Part shown: one piece after another, positions 8,246 through 17,399 of the stretch
How positions within the stretch are numbered: position 1 is the first letter of the stretch
How the letters are laid out: every line of letters starts with the position of its first letter
Assembly (NCBI RefSeq): GCF_023716485.1
Contig: NZ_CP092418.1
Coordinates: 481,001 to 545,000 of the forward strand
Length of the DNA: 64,000 nucleotides
From: Microbulbifer variabilis
GTDB taxonomy: Bacteria > Pseudomonadota > Gammaproteobacteria > Pseudomonadales > Cellvibrionaceae
Direction: 5' to 3'
Made by a program: the position numbers and the translations under genes
The notes under the pieces: generated by a model
What the model saw: only the letters and a program-made list of their open reading frames with translations
Told to the model about the DNA's origin: nothing
Database searches by the model: none

Positions 8246-10168
8246 CTACTGAGATTTACGTACTCGGAGATACCACTCTGATAACAGGCGAACCTGTTTT
8301 TCTGTATAGCCGCGTTCTACCATGCGGGCAACAAAGTCTGCATGCTTGCGCTTGTCATCCGCAGAAGCTTTGGTATTAAAGGAAATAACTGGCAGGAGGT
8401 CCTCGGTGTTCGAGAACATCTTTTTCTCAATAACGGCGCGCAATTTCTCATAGGATCGCCAATCTGGATTTTTCCCCTGATTGTTGGCGCGAGCACGTAA
8501 AACAAAGTTTACAATTTCATTGCGGAAGTCTTTTGGATTAGAGATACCTGCAGGTTTTTCTGTTTTCTCTAATTCTTCATTTAGTGCGCCACGGTCTAGG
8601 ATTTCCCCAGTCTCTGGATCTCGATATTCCTGATCCTGAATCCAGAAGTCCGCATAAGTGACGTATCTATCAAATAAATTTTGTCCATACTCGGCATACG
8701 ACTCGAGATATGCGGTTTGGATTTCCTTGCCAATAAATTCTACATATCTTGGAGCGAGATATTCCTTGATGAATCCAAGATAGTTCTCTTGTATTTCTGG
8801 AGGGAATTGTTCTTGTTCTATTTGTTGTTCCAGGACATAGAGTAAATGCACAGGATTGGCTGCTACTTCTGTAGCATCAAAATTAAAAACTTTGGAGAGT
8901 ATTTTGAAGGCAAAACGAGTGGACAGCCCATTCATTCCTTCATCGACGCCGGCATTATCTCGATACTCTTGTATAGTTTTGGCTTTGGGGTCTGTATCTT
9001 TCAGATTTTCTCCATCATAAATGCGCATTTTCGAGTAGAGGCTTGAATTTTCCGGGTTTTTAATCCGTGAGAGCACCGAAAATTGAGCCAACATACGTAA
9101 GGTGTCAGGCGCACATGGAGCTTTTGAAAGGGAGCTATTTTCCAGTAACTTCTGATAGATTCTGATTTCTTCCTGAACTCGAACACAGTAGGGGACTTTG
9201 ACAATATAAATTCTGTCAAGGAAGGCCTCGTTGTTGCGATTATTTCGGAAAGACTGCCATTCAGACTCATTAGAATGTGCCAGAATGGTCCCATTAAATG
9301 GTATAGACCCGAGTCCTTCGGTGCTATTGTAGTTGCCCTCTTGGGTTGCGGTAAGTAGGGGGTGAAGCACCTTGATCGGGGCCTTAAACATCTCAACAAA
9401 TTCCATCAGCCCTTGGTTGGCACGACAGAGACTGCCTGAAAAGCTGTAGGCATCTGGATCATTCTGAGGAAAATCCTCTAGTTTTCTGATATCAATTTTG
9501 CCAACCAGGGAGGAGATGTCCTGATTGTTTTCGTCGCCAGGTTCAGTTTTGGAGATGGCAACTTGATCAAGAATCGATGGGCGGATCTTAACTACCCGAA
9601 ACTTACTGATATCACCTTTGAATTCATGAAGGCGCTTAACAGCCCAAGGGGACATGATAGTATTTACATAGCGTCTAGCAATACCGTAGTCTTCTTCAAG
9701 GATACGCCCATCCTCATTGGGGGAGAACAAACTCAAAGGAGATTCAAAAACCGGAGACCCTTTGATTGCGTAGATCGGCACCTGCTCCATAAGTGCTTTA
9801 AGACGTTCTGCCAGTGAGGATTTACCGCCCCCAACAGGCCCTAATAAATAGAGTATTTGTTTTTTCTCTTCCAGCCCTTGAGCGGCATGTCGGAAGAAGG
9901 AGACGATTTGCTCAATTGCCTCTTCCATACCATAGAACTCGCCGAAAGCCTTATAGCGTTTGATGACTTTATTACAGAAAATACGTGACAAGCGAGGATC
10001 TCGAGAGGTATCTATCAGCTCTGCCTCTCCAATGGCCATCAGCATTCTCTCAGCGGGTGACGCATAGGCGCTGCGGTCTGTCTTACAGAGTTCCAGGTAT
10101 TCTTGAATACTGAGCTCTTCATCCTGGATTGACTCGTATCGTTCCAGGTAGTGATTAAAAATTGTCAT
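8246..10168 (-). CDS. prkA: PrkA/YeaG serine protein kinase (AAA+ type)
   Basis: PrkA family protein of 640 residues. The N-terminal AAA+ ATPase core holds a Walker A motif GPVGGGKSS (about residues 110-118). The C-terminal PrkA domain resembles a kinase-related fold. E. coli YeaG has been linked to serine protein kinase activity and nitrogen-starvation adaptation. Some Bacillus work argues for an ATP-dependent protease activity instead, so the biochemical label is provisional. The start ATG at 10166-10168 has GGGAGG eight bases upstream. It is the first gene of prkA-yeaH-spoVR, separated from yeaH by 176 bases that contain a strong hairpin. Confidence 0.93.
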   Translation of the reverse strand: MTIFNHYLERYESIQDEELSIQEYLELCKTDRSAYASPAERMLMAIGEAELIDTSRDPRLSRIFCNKVIKRYKAFGEFYGMEEAIEQIVSFFRHAAQGLEEKKQILYLLGPVGGGKSSLAERLKALMEQVPIYAIKGSPVFESPLSLFSPNEDGRILEEDYGIARRYVNTIMSPWAVKRLHEFKGDISKFRVVKIRPSILDQVAISKTEPGDENNQDISSLVGKIDIRKLEDFPQNDPDAYSFSGSLCRANQGLMEFVEMFKAPIKVLHPLLTATQEGNYNSTEGLGSIPFNGTILAHSNESEWQSFRNNRNNEAFLDRIYIVKVPYCVRVQEEIRIYQKLLENSSLSKAPCAPDTLRMLAQFSVLSRIKNPENSSLYSKMRIYDGENLKDTDPKAKTIQEYRDNAGVDEGMNGLSTRFAFKILSKVFNFDATEVAANPVHLLYVLEQQIEQEQFPPEIQENYLGFIKEYLAPRYVEFIGKEIQTAYLESYAEYGQNLFDRYVTYADFWIQDQEYRDPETGEILDRGALNEELEKTEKPAGISNPKDFRNEIVNFVLRARANNQGKNPDWRSYEKLRAVIEKKMFSNTEDLLPVISFNTKASADDKRKHADFVARMVERGYTEKQVRLLSEWYLRVRKSQ

Positions 10169-10523
10169 GGAATTTACCTCCCTGTAGCCTGGTGGGCAGA
10201 GTCCAGCGTCCTGCTTATCATTTTGAATCAGAGCACTGACTAGTTGTTTCGAAGACTGTATTTACTGTGGCTCCCGCAAAGTGTTTGATTGGCGGTTATC
10301 CAGTCATTACCTTGTTTGAGTGTTGCCCGGCATAAAGCGCTATTCATTATCGCCGTTGCTAACCTTGTCCTTCCCCGGATTCGATGAAACGGTTCCGGCT
10401 TTTCCAGCATAGCTTTTTGGTTCACTACGGCACTGGATTGTCATTCAGAGAGGTTGAATTTAATGGCAGTTTTGGTCTTTACTTACGACTCAGAAGAAGT
10501 AAGTGGGTTAATAAGGAACTGAA
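10169..10523. other. Divergent intergenic region between prkA and galE
   Basis: 355 bases without a convincing gene. It should hold the promoters of prkA (minus) and galE (plus). I looked for the -24/-12 sigma-54 pattern expected for some yeaG homologues and did not find it. A weak sigma-70-like pair for galE is TTGAAT at 10454 with TTTACT 18 bases later. A minus-strand open frame of 61 codons (10240-10425) has no ribosome-binding site and no protein-like features. Confidence 0.5.
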
Positions 10524-11549
10524 ATGGCGATTTTAGTGACTGGCGGTGCTGGTTATATTGGTAGTCACACCTGTGTTGAGATGCTTTTGGCTGGATTACA
10601 GCCAGTAGTGGTGGATAACCTCTCCAATAGCAGTCGTGAGGCCTTAAACAGGGTAAATCTGATCACAGGTGAGGATATACCTTTTTTTGATCTGGATATT
10701 GCTGATAAGCCTAGGCTTCGCCAAGTATTTACTGATCACAAGATAAAGGCAGTAATTCATTTTGCAGGCCTTAAAGCAGTGGGTGAATCTGTAGCTCAAC
10801 CTTTGCGCTATTACCAAAATAATGTGGCTGGTACCTTGGCACTTATGGAGGTGATGGAGGAGTTTGACACTAAACAAATTATTTTCAGTTCCTCAGCCAC
10901 GGTCTATGGAGATCCAGAAACGGTACCTATACATGAAAGCTTTCCCACTGGTGCTACAAACCCATATGGTGCTAGTAAGCTGATGGTAGAGAATATAATG
11001 AGGGATATTTGCTCAGCGCCAGGTAACGGTTGGAAGGTAAGTCTTTTGAGGTACTTTAATCCAATTGGTGCACATAAGAGTGGTTTAATTGGTGAAGATC
11101 CTCGCGGTATACCTAATAATTTACTGCCTTATGTTGCCCAGGTTGCTGTTGGTCGGCGGCCATTCCTACAGGTTTTTGGGGATGACTACGCTACGGTAGA
11201 TGGTACTGGTGTCAGAGATTATATCCACGTGGTGGACTTGGCTCGAGGTCATCTTGCAGCTTTAAATATGTTGTGTAAATCCTCAACCCCCGTAGGTTGC
11301 TATACCCATAATCTTGGTACAGGCAAGGGAAATTCAGTATTAGAGGTAGTAAGGGCTTTTGAGGCGGCTAGCGGGAAGTCTATACCCTATAAAATAGTAC
11401 CCCGTCGAGTGGGAGATATTGCTGAATGTTATGCAGATCCAACTCTGGCGGAGAGTGAGCTTGGCTGGAAGGCTGAGCATAGCCTGGAACGGATGGTAGA
11501 GGATACTTGGCGTTGGCAGTCTCAAAACCCAAATGGTTACGAAGCTTAA
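10524..11549 (+). CDS. galE: UDP-glucose 4-epimerase
   Basis: Interconverts UDP-glucose and UDP-galactose using bound NAD, supplying galactosyl units for surface polysaccharides. The extended SDR signature is complete: GGAGYIGSH at residues 7-15, catalytic Ser in FSSSATVYG (about 124) and YGASK with Tyr 148 and Lys 152. The length of 341 residues is normal for GalE. The start ATG follows AAGGAACTGAA. Its base composition is more AT-rich than the flanking operons, like the ABC transporter genes directly downstream, so the 10.5-13.2 kb stretch may share an acquired history. Confidence 0.95.
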   Translation: MAILVTGGAGYIGSHTCVEMLLAGLQPVVVDNLSNSSREALNRVNLITGEDIPFFDLDIADKPRLRQVFTDHKIKAVIHFAGLKAVGESVAQPLRYYQNNVAGTLALMEVMEEFDTKQIIFSSSATVYGDPETVPIHESFPTGATNPYGASKLMVENIMRDICSAPGNGWKVSLLRYFNPIGAHKSGLIGEDPRGIPNNLLPYVAQVAVGRRPFLQVFGDDYATVDGTGVRDYIHVVDLARGHLAALNMLCKSSTPVGCYTHNLGTGKGNSVLEVVRAFEAASGKSIPYKIVPRRVGDIAECYADPTLAESELGWKAEHSLERMVEDTWRWQSQNPNGYEA

Positions 11550-11578
11550 GTAACTATCTTCTCTGATTGTAATGTTGT

Positions 11579-11600
11579 GTAGTGGGAGGGATTCCACTAC
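11579..11600 (+). terminator. Stem-loop after galE
   Basis: GTAGTGG (11579-11585) pairs with CCACTAC (11594-11600) across an eight-base loop, 30 bases past the galE stop. The sequence after it is pyrimidine-rich but lacks a T-run, so termination would be weak. Confidence 0.35.
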
Positions 11601-11700
11601 TTACTGCCAATTCTCTAAGAACTCTGGAACTATTAACTCCACAAGGAGTCACTACTCTTTGTTATTTAGGATAGCTTATTCTTTATGGAGTGAAGAAGTT

Positions 11701-12278
11701 TTGAATCAATTGGTTGTTGATGCTCTATATGTTCATAGAGGAATAAACAGTGTTATTGAAAATCTGTCCTTCTCTGCCTCTGCCAGAATAATAAAATATT
11801 GGGAAAGAATGGCTCGGGGAAGACAAGTCTTTTGCTCGGGATATCAGGTCTAATTTCTATCTCCTCAGGTACTATTAATTTACTTGGGGAAATAAAAAGG
11901 TCAAGCCGAAGAGAATGGTGTGGAGTGTTTTCTGATGCGGTCACCCTTCCAAGTTATTTATCTGTTGAGGAAGTCCTATCTGTTTGCCATATACAAAAAT
12001 CTGACCGTTTAAATGAATTTAAAGAAGAGTTTTTGTGCGATATTCATTCTTGTGCAAAAGTTTCCGACTTATCGGAAGGGCAGCGAAGAAAAGTAGCTAT
12101 AGTTTGTGCCTTATTTAAAGAAAATGGAGTTCTTTTATTGGATGAGCCCTTCAATGCTTTGGATGATAACTCTAGCAGAGCTTTGGTCGAGCATTTATCA
12201 GATTATTCTGGAATGCTTATTTACGCGAGTCATAATTCCGTTTCTTTTTCAGAAAAAGAAACGGAGGTAATGTTGTGA
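11701..12278 (+). pseudogene. ABC transporter ATP-binding protein, interrupted by a one-base frameshift
   Basis: A small CcmA-type ABC ATPase that would be about 192 residues. It starts at a TTG (11701) preceded by GGAGTGAAG. The first frame reads MNQLVVDALYVHRG through NLSFSASARIIK. The sequence then needs a -1 shift within AAAA at 11793-11796 to continue ILGKNGSGKTSLL, the Walker A motif. Everything downstream is intact: signature LSEGQRRK, Walker B VLLLDEP, D-loop and switch His (YASHN). As given, the upstream frame stops at 11853. Inserting one A in the run restores the whole protein. The lack of further damage implies a recent mutation, a sequencing error, or slippage on the A-run. It is paired with the frameshifted permease gene downstream. 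Confidence 0.75.
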
Positions 12279-13208
12279 GCCTGTCTTTGAATAACTTGTT
12301 GTTTGCAGGGGGTTGCCTTTAGGCTGAGAATTTGGGTTGAGGCAAATCAATGGATTTTAATTGGGCTGGCCTCAATAATAACCCCTGTATTGATGATGAT
12401 TCATCTTCCTGTAAGCTTGCTCTTGACAGGAGAGGGTGGAGATATAAGGACTTCTCTCTCTATTCTTCTAGTGGCGCATATTGCTTTTGCGGTTTGTGGA
12501 ATTCTGTTGTCTCCTGAACCTGCGGAGTTAAAGTGGTATCTGAGCTGCTTCCACCCTCTAGACTTGATTAAATCTCTATGTATAGTTCAGCTTAAATACA
12601 ATCCACTTTTTTGGGCGTTATGGTTGCTTCCGCTCTTAGTGTTGGTGTACTTGGGAGAGCCGTTTAGTATCTTAGGGTACCTGACTTGGTTTTTCTTATT
12701 CTGTACCATCCAATTGCTTTCTTTTTTGTCTTTAATGAGGCTCAAATATAGACAAATTTTGTTTTCACAATCAAGGACAGTTTTATTAAAAAAATCGCGT
12801 ATAGTCATCAGATTGCTAATCGCGTTTGCAATTACTATTTGTTGTTATGTGTTTGCGGCTAATGAGGTTTTGATTGCCTTGCGTATTTTATTGGTAGTTG
12901 GCTCTTCAATAATTTTTACCTACGCAATAAATTCCATTTTGGAGGATGAGGCTGAAGTCAATTTTTGGATGATGATGAAATCTTGTGGAAAGGGTGAAAT
13001 TGTTATTCAGGAGTACTTCAAAGGTATCCTAATATCCATGCCTGGGATTATGGTAGTTCTCTTTATAAATGGGCTGGAGTCAGCGGCCCATTTTTTGATT
13101 TACATGCTTGCTATAACGGGGTTCTCTTTACTTTCACTTTATAAGTGGGGGCGAGTTATTTCAGCTCCTTTATTAGCTGTCTCCGGGGTGATATTGTTGA
13201 GCGTATAA
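12275..13208 (+). pseudogene. ABC transporter membrane protein, interrupted by a one-base frameshift
   Basis: Integral membrane partner of the upstream ATPase, about 310 residues if repaired, with six or more hydrophobic segments. The true start is the GTG at 12275, which overlaps the ATPase stop (GTGA) and has GGAGGT six bases upstream. That frame reads MSLSLNNLLFAG and then runs into TAG at 12320. Removing one G from the GGGGG run at 12308-12312 joins it to the long open frame that begins VAFRLRIWVEANQW and ends at 13208. The remaining frame has no stops. I cannot assign a substrate. It could be an exporter of the bacteriocin-immunity or ABC-2 type. Codon use is AT-rich compared with neighbours. 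Confidence 0.75.
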
Positions 13209-13299
13209 ACCCTCAAGTCAGGTATACAGCTCTAAGGACAAAACTAAATTTCTAGTAGCCTCCATTGACCCCTGAGATTTTTTATAGTTTTGTGGAGGC

Positions 13300-14112
13300 T
13301 CAGAGGCTGCAGTCTGTACAAAAAAACTCTTCGTCTCCCAGGCGCATAGCTGTTAGATATCCCCCCCATACACAGCCGGTATCCAAAGCATAGATATTTT
13401 CGGTATCGGCTCTTCCTTCAAGGGCGGCCCAGTGGCCAAAAATTATTTTGTCATTTTTAGTCTTTCTATTAGAAAAACTAAACCAGGGCTTGTAATCACC
13501 ATGGGATGCCTGAGGCCCACGTTTGGTAACAAGGTCGAGGGTGCCATCCTCCTTGCAGAGGCGCATACGCGTGAAATAATTGGTAATTGAACGAAGCCGC
13601 TCAATTCCGATTAGGTGATCATCCCAGCAGTGGGGTTCATTACCATACATGCCGTAAAAAAAGGCCTTTGCCATGGCTTCATTCGAGAGAGCATGCTCTA
13701 CCTCACGAGATAGCTTTTGGGCTTTGGTAATATTCCAGATAGGGGGGATACCGGCGTGGACCATAGTGTATCCCTTTTTATGTACCATTAAGGGAAGGGT
13801 CTGTAGCCAGCTTAACAGACGATCTGAATCTTTTGCCCTTAGAATCTTTGCGAGATCTTGCTCTTTCTCTGCAAGATGCTTGGCCCCATGTGCCAAGGCC
13901 AAGAGATGCAGATCGTGATTGCCGAGAACAGCGGTAACTTGATAACGGTGTTCATAGAGAAAGCGTAAAGTCCCCAGACTGTCTTCGCCACGGTGCACTA
14001 AATCTCCGGCGATCCATAGTTTGTCACTGTCAAAACTAAAATGGATTTTCTTTAATAGGCGCTTTAAAGATTCGAAACAACCCTGAATGTCGCCAATAGC
14101 ATAGGTAGCCAA
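13300..14112 (-). CDS. apaH: Symmetrical bis(5'-nucleosyl)-tetraphosphatase
   Basis: Hydrolyses diadenosine tetraphosphate to two ADP; E. coli ApaH also removes Np4 caps from RNA. It has the metallophosphatase motifs GDIQGC (residues 7-12), GDLVHRG (about 36-42) and GNHDLH (about 65-70), plus downstream HAGIPP and the conserved GHWAALEG. Its 270 residues are typical. It is the last gene of the lptD-surA-pdxA-rsmA-apaH set, 27 bases after rsmA. Confidence 0.95.
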   Translation of the reverse strand: MATYAIGDIQGCFESLKRLLKKIHFSFDSDKLWIAGDLVHRGEDSLGTLRFLYEHRYQVTAVLGNHDLHLLALAHGAKHLAEKEQDLAKILRAKDSDRLLSWLQTLPLMVHKKGYTMVHAGIPPIWNITKAQKLSREVEHALSNEAMAKAFFYGMYGNEPHCWDDHLIGIERLRSITNYFTRMRLCKEDGTLDLVTKRGPQASHGDYKPWFSFSNRKTKNDKIIFGHWAALEGRADTENIYALDTGCVWGGYLTAMRLGDEEFFCTDCSL

Positions 14113-14139
14113 ACTCTTATCTCCCGAAGCTTAGCTTGC

Positions 14140-14940
14140 TCAGTGTTGTCCAAGTTTTGTGCAGTAATTTGATAGCTGTACAAACTCTTGCACACTCAGA
14201 GTTTCTGGGCGACGGCTGGCATCCACTGGCAGTTGATCTGGATCGAGGTCTGGGAACAGGGGCTTTAGTGCATTGCGCAGTGTTTTACGGCGTTGCTGAA
14301 AAGCGACATTGACGATTCTTTCCAATAGTTTTTCATCTTCAGCAATATAGGGGATCTTACTATGGGGTATTAGACGGACAATAGCAGACTCCACTTTAGG
14401 GGCTGGCCTGAAGGACTGAGGTGGTACTGGAAATAGCCCTTGAACACGGCAGTAATACTGTACCATTACTGTGAGACGGCCATAGGACTTGGTACCAGGG
14501 CTGGCTCCGAGGCGATCGACTACCTCCTTTTGCAGCATAAAGTGCATGTCCTGCACTTTGCTTTTGAAACTGAGCAAATGAAATAAAAGAGGCGTGGAAA
14601 TATTGTAGGGGAGATTGCCAACAATACGCAGAGGGCTCTCACCGGCAAATTCTCCAAAATCGAATTTCAATGCGTCTCGCTCAATAATCTTGAAATCAGG
14701 GTAGTCCCTGAATTTAAATTCCAACAGAGGAATCAGGTCCCGGTCCAGTTCCACGGCTGTGAGTGAGGGACAACGTTGTATTAGCAATTCGGTAATAGCC
14801 CCTTGTCCAGGGCCTATTTCGACCAATTTATCGGTTTCTTTAGGGGCTATTGAACGAACTATACGCTCGATGATATTCCCATCGACCAAAAAGTTCTGGC
14901 CAAAACGCTTGCGTGCCTTATGTTGGAAAAAATTGTCCAT
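14140..14940 (-). CDS. rsmA: 16S rRNA (adenine1518/1519-N6) dimethyltransferase
   Basis: KsgA/RsmA methylates the two adjacent adenines in the 3'-terminal hairpin of 16S rRNA during 30S maturation. The N-terminus has the characteristic KRFGQNFLVD. The SAM-binding motif is VEIGPGQGAITELL (about residues 40-53) and the catalytic motif is NLPYNIS (about 112-118). Its 266 residues are normal for the family. It sits 44 bases after pdxA and before apaH, the usual order. Confidence 0.95.
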   Translation of the reverse strand: MDNFFQHKARKRFGQNFLVDGNIIERIVRSIAPKETDKLVEIGPGQGAITELLIQRCPSLTAVELDRDLIPLLEFKFRDYPDFKIIERDALKFDFGEFAGESPLRIVGNLPYNISTPLLFHLLSFKSKVQDMHFMLQKEVVDRLGASPGTKSYGRLTVMVQYYCRVQGLFPVPPQSFRPAPKVESAIVRLIPHSKIPYIAEDEKLLERIVNVAFQQRRKTLRNALKPLFPDLDPDQLPVDASRRPETLSVQEFVQLSNYCTKLGQH

Positions 14941-14984
14941 TAATTAATCTGCAATTCAAATAGTGGTATTAGGCAAACAGGATG

Positions 14985-15980
14985 TTATATCACCTGCTGT
15001 TTCCGTAGTTGTGCCAGTTCTATTGCCTGAGTGAGGGCAGCTTCGAGACTGCCACAACTGGCTTTGCCAGTGCCCGCTAAGTCCAGGGCGGTGCCATGAT
15101 CGACCGAGGTGCGAATATAAGGTAAACCCAGGGTGATATTAACCGCCTTGCCGAAGCCATGAAATTTTAACACTGGCAGGCCCTGATCGTGATACATGGC
15201 AAGTACTGCATCGAAATGCTCTAACTGGGGTGGGGTAAACAGTGTGTCTGCCGGTAGTGGCCCGGTCAGATGAAGGCCACGTTGACGCAGCCTTTCCAGT
15301 GCTGGCTGAATCACTTCGATTTCTTCCCGGCCCAAGTGGCCCCCCTCTCCAGCATGAGGGTTCAATCCACAAACCCCAATGTGAGGTGAATGGATACGGA
15401 ACTGATCGCGCAGACCGCCGTGTAGAATCTCGGTGATGAGCTCCAGACGTTTGCCAGTTATTGCTGTGCTCACATCTTTAAGTGGAAGATGTGTAGTGAC
15501 AAGGGCTACTCGAAGCTCCTGCGCAGCCAGCATCATGACTACTTGTGCTACGCCTGCTCGCTCCGCAAAAAACTCGGTATGGCCACTGAAGGGAAATCCA
15601 GCTTCATTGATTACCCCCTTATGTACAGGGCCCGTCACTAACGCATCAAATTGACCATTTTGACATCCATCTGCGGCTATCTCCAATGTCCTCAATACAT
15701 AGAAGGCGTTGGCGGTGTTTAGCTTTCCAGGTAGGGATGGCTGCTTTAAAGGACTTTCTAAAATATAGAGGCTACCTGGTGCTGTTTCCGATAGCGGGGT
15801 ATCTTCAGAGAAAGATATAAGCTGAAGGGGGAGTCCTAGCTTTTTAGCAGCCCGCTCCAGCAGGCTTGGGTCCGCAATGGTAATCAGTTGTGCAGGGCTG
15901 CCATGCTGAGACAATTTTACACATATCTCTGGGCCAATACCGGCGGGTTCTCCGGGGGTCAGCGCGATTCTGGGTATCAT
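14985..15980 (-). CDS. pdxA: 4-hydroxythreonine-4-phosphate dehydrogenase
   Basis: Oxidises 4-phosphohydroxy-L-threonine in the DXP-dependent pathway to pyridoxal phosphate. The start [18 protein letters not shown] fits the family, and the metal-binding histidines are visible in [19 protein letters not shown] and [10 protein letters not shown]. It is 331 residues long. It follows surA after 72 bases that contain an intrinsic terminator, so pdxA-rsmA-apaH may depend on read-through or on a promoter close to or inside the end of surA. Confidence 0.95.
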   Translation of the reverse strand: MIPRIALTPGEPAGIGPEICVKLSQHGSPAQLITIADPSLLERAAKKLGLPLQLISFSEDTPLSETAPGSLYILESPLKQPSLPGKLNTANAFYVLRTLEIAADGCQNGQFDALVTGPVHKGVINEAGFPFSGHTEFFAERAGVAQVVMMLAAQELRVALVTTHLPLKDVSTAITGKRLELITEILHGGLRDQFRIHSPHIGVCGLNPHAGEGGHLGREEIEVIQPALERLRQRGLHLTGPLPADTLFTPPQLEHFDAVLAMYHDQGLPVLKFHGFGKAVNITLGLPYIRTSVDHGTALDLAGTGKASCGSLEAALTQAIELAQLRKQQVI

Positions 15981-16003
15981 AGAGGAGCCACACTTTATAC
16001 GAA

Positions 16004-16029
16004 TAAAAAACCGGGCGCTTTGGCCCGGT
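16004..16029 (-). terminator. Intrinsic terminator downstream of surA
   Basis: On the minus strand ACCGGGC and GCCCGGT (16029-16023 and 16016-16010) form a seven-pair stem with a six-base loop, followed by a run of about seven T (16010-16004). It lies between surA and pdxA inside what is usually one operon. Confidence 0.8.
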
Positions 16030-16052
16030 CTTCGAGGTCTTAAAAAGCGCTT

Positions 16053-17399
16053 TTATTGCGCTTCCTGTTCAGGGCCTTCTTGCTTTTCATCTTTTAATTT
16101 AATTTCTACATAAGCCTGGTCGCGGATTTCCCTGCGCCAATTTTGCAGTTCTTCTTCATAGCGGCGGTTGCGTAAGAGGTTGGCAGCCTGGTTGCGAATA
16201 TATTGATCGGTCATATCTTGTTTGCGTCGCCCCTCGACCATCAGGATATGCCAGCCGAATTGGCTGCGAAATGGCAGGCTGATTTCGCCGATGCCGGTGG
16301 TGTTCATGGCCTGGGTAAATTCAGGCACAAATTGTCCTGGCATAGACCAGCCGAGATCACCGCCGGACAGCATGGAGCCAATATCTTCGGAATTCTCGCG
16401 AGCGAGCTCGGTAAAGTTATCGCTAGCCATCGCCTCTTCTCGCATGGCTACCAGCTTGTTGTAGGCTTCATCATCCGTGAGGATGGCTGAGGGTTTGAGC
16501 AGGATATGGCGAACTTTAGTCTGCTCCACTAATTGCTCGCTGGCACCTTTTTGTGCATGAATCTTGAGCAGGTGGAAGCCGGCATCACTGCGGAATGGTT
16601 CGGTGATATCACCTACCTTGAGGCCGCTTAGCGCATCAGCAAATAGGGTGGGGAGTTCCACTGTTTTGCGCCAACCCAGGTCGCCACCGGCGAGGGCATT
16701 CTGCCCAGCAGAGTTGGCGATCGCCAGGCGACGAAAGTCAGTGCCGCCGCGCACCTGCTGAACCAGCTCCTCGGCTTTCTCGCGAGCCTGGGTAACTTCG
16801 CTGGCTGGAGCACTGGAGCTGATGGGGATCAAGATATGTCCCAGCTCATACTGAGGGGACTTCCAGAACTCGCCCTCTTTAGAGCGAAGGAAATTGTCGA
16901 TGTCTTGGTCGGTGATCTGGATTCGGCGGTTGACGCTGCCTTGTTCTACCCGGCGGATCATCAGTTCCTGACGGATCTGCTGGCGAAAGCTTTTCATGGT
17001 CATACCATCGGAACGCAGGCGCTGACGAAATTCTTCCGGACTGACACTCGCATTTTGTTGAACGCGAGCGATGGCTTGATCGAGCTCGGATTCAGATATT
17101 GTAACGCCCGCCCGGGAGGCCATCTGTAGCTGTAATCGTTCGATAATCAGTTGTTCCAGTACCTGACGACGCAAAACATCCACAGGCGGTGCTTGGACCT
17201 GTTGGGCTTGAATTTGGCTGGCGATGGTATTCATGCGCTGGGCAAGTTCACTGGCCATAACCACATCTTCATCTACAACGGCGACTACCCGGTCCAGGGT
17301 TTGTACTTGCGCTGTGACCGTGCCGGCGATCAGGACGCAAGCAGCCAGAACGGATGACAAGCCTAATTTCGGCATCAATTTCTGCATTATTTTCATCAC
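16053..17399 (-). CDS. surA: Periplasmic chaperone and peptidyl-prolyl isomerase SurA
   Basis: Escorts outer-membrane proteins, including LptD, across the periplasm to the BAM complex. A signal peptide occupies about residues 1-31 (hydrophobic LSSVLAACVLIAGTVTA). The N-terminal chaperone domain begins with LDRVVAVVDEDVV. Two parvulin domains follow, roughly residues 180-285 (GHILIP, GGDLGW) and 292-392 (VRHILLKP, GGDLGWSMPGQF), then a C-terminal helix rich in Arg and Glu. Its 448 residues are slightly longer than E. coli SurA. It overlaps the end of lptD by four bases (ATGA), so the two are coupled. Confidence 0.95.
   Translation of the reverse strand: MMKIMQKLMPKLGLSSVLAACVLIAGTVTAQVQTLDRVVAVVDEDVVMASELAQRMNTIASQIQAQQVQAPPVDVLRRQVLEQLIIERLQLQMASRAGVTISESELDQAIARVQQNASVSPEEFRQRLRSDGMTMKSFRQQIRQELMIRRVEQGSVNRRIQITDQDIDNFLRSKEGEFWKSPQYELGHILIPISSSAPASEVTQAREKAEELVQQVRGGTDFRRLAIANSAGQNALAGGDLGWRKTVELPTLFADALSGLKVGDITEPFRSDAGFHLLKIHAQKGASEQLVEQTKVRHILLKPSAILTDDEAYNKLVAMREEAMASDNFTELARENSEDIGSMLSGGDLGWSMPGQFVPEFTQAMNTTGIGEISLPFRSQFGWHILMVEGRRKQDMTDQYIRNQAANLLRNRRYEEELQNWRREIRDQAYVEIKLKDEKQEGPEQEAQ

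Noticed and set aside
10240..10425. Minus-strand 61-codon frame upstream of prkA
   Set aside because: No ribosome-binding site, no recognisable motif, and it lies in the promoter interval.
11572..11853. A separate 93-codon gene after galE
   Set aside because: Its last third is the N-terminus of the ABC ATPase read up to the frameshift and then out of frame. The first part has no protein character.
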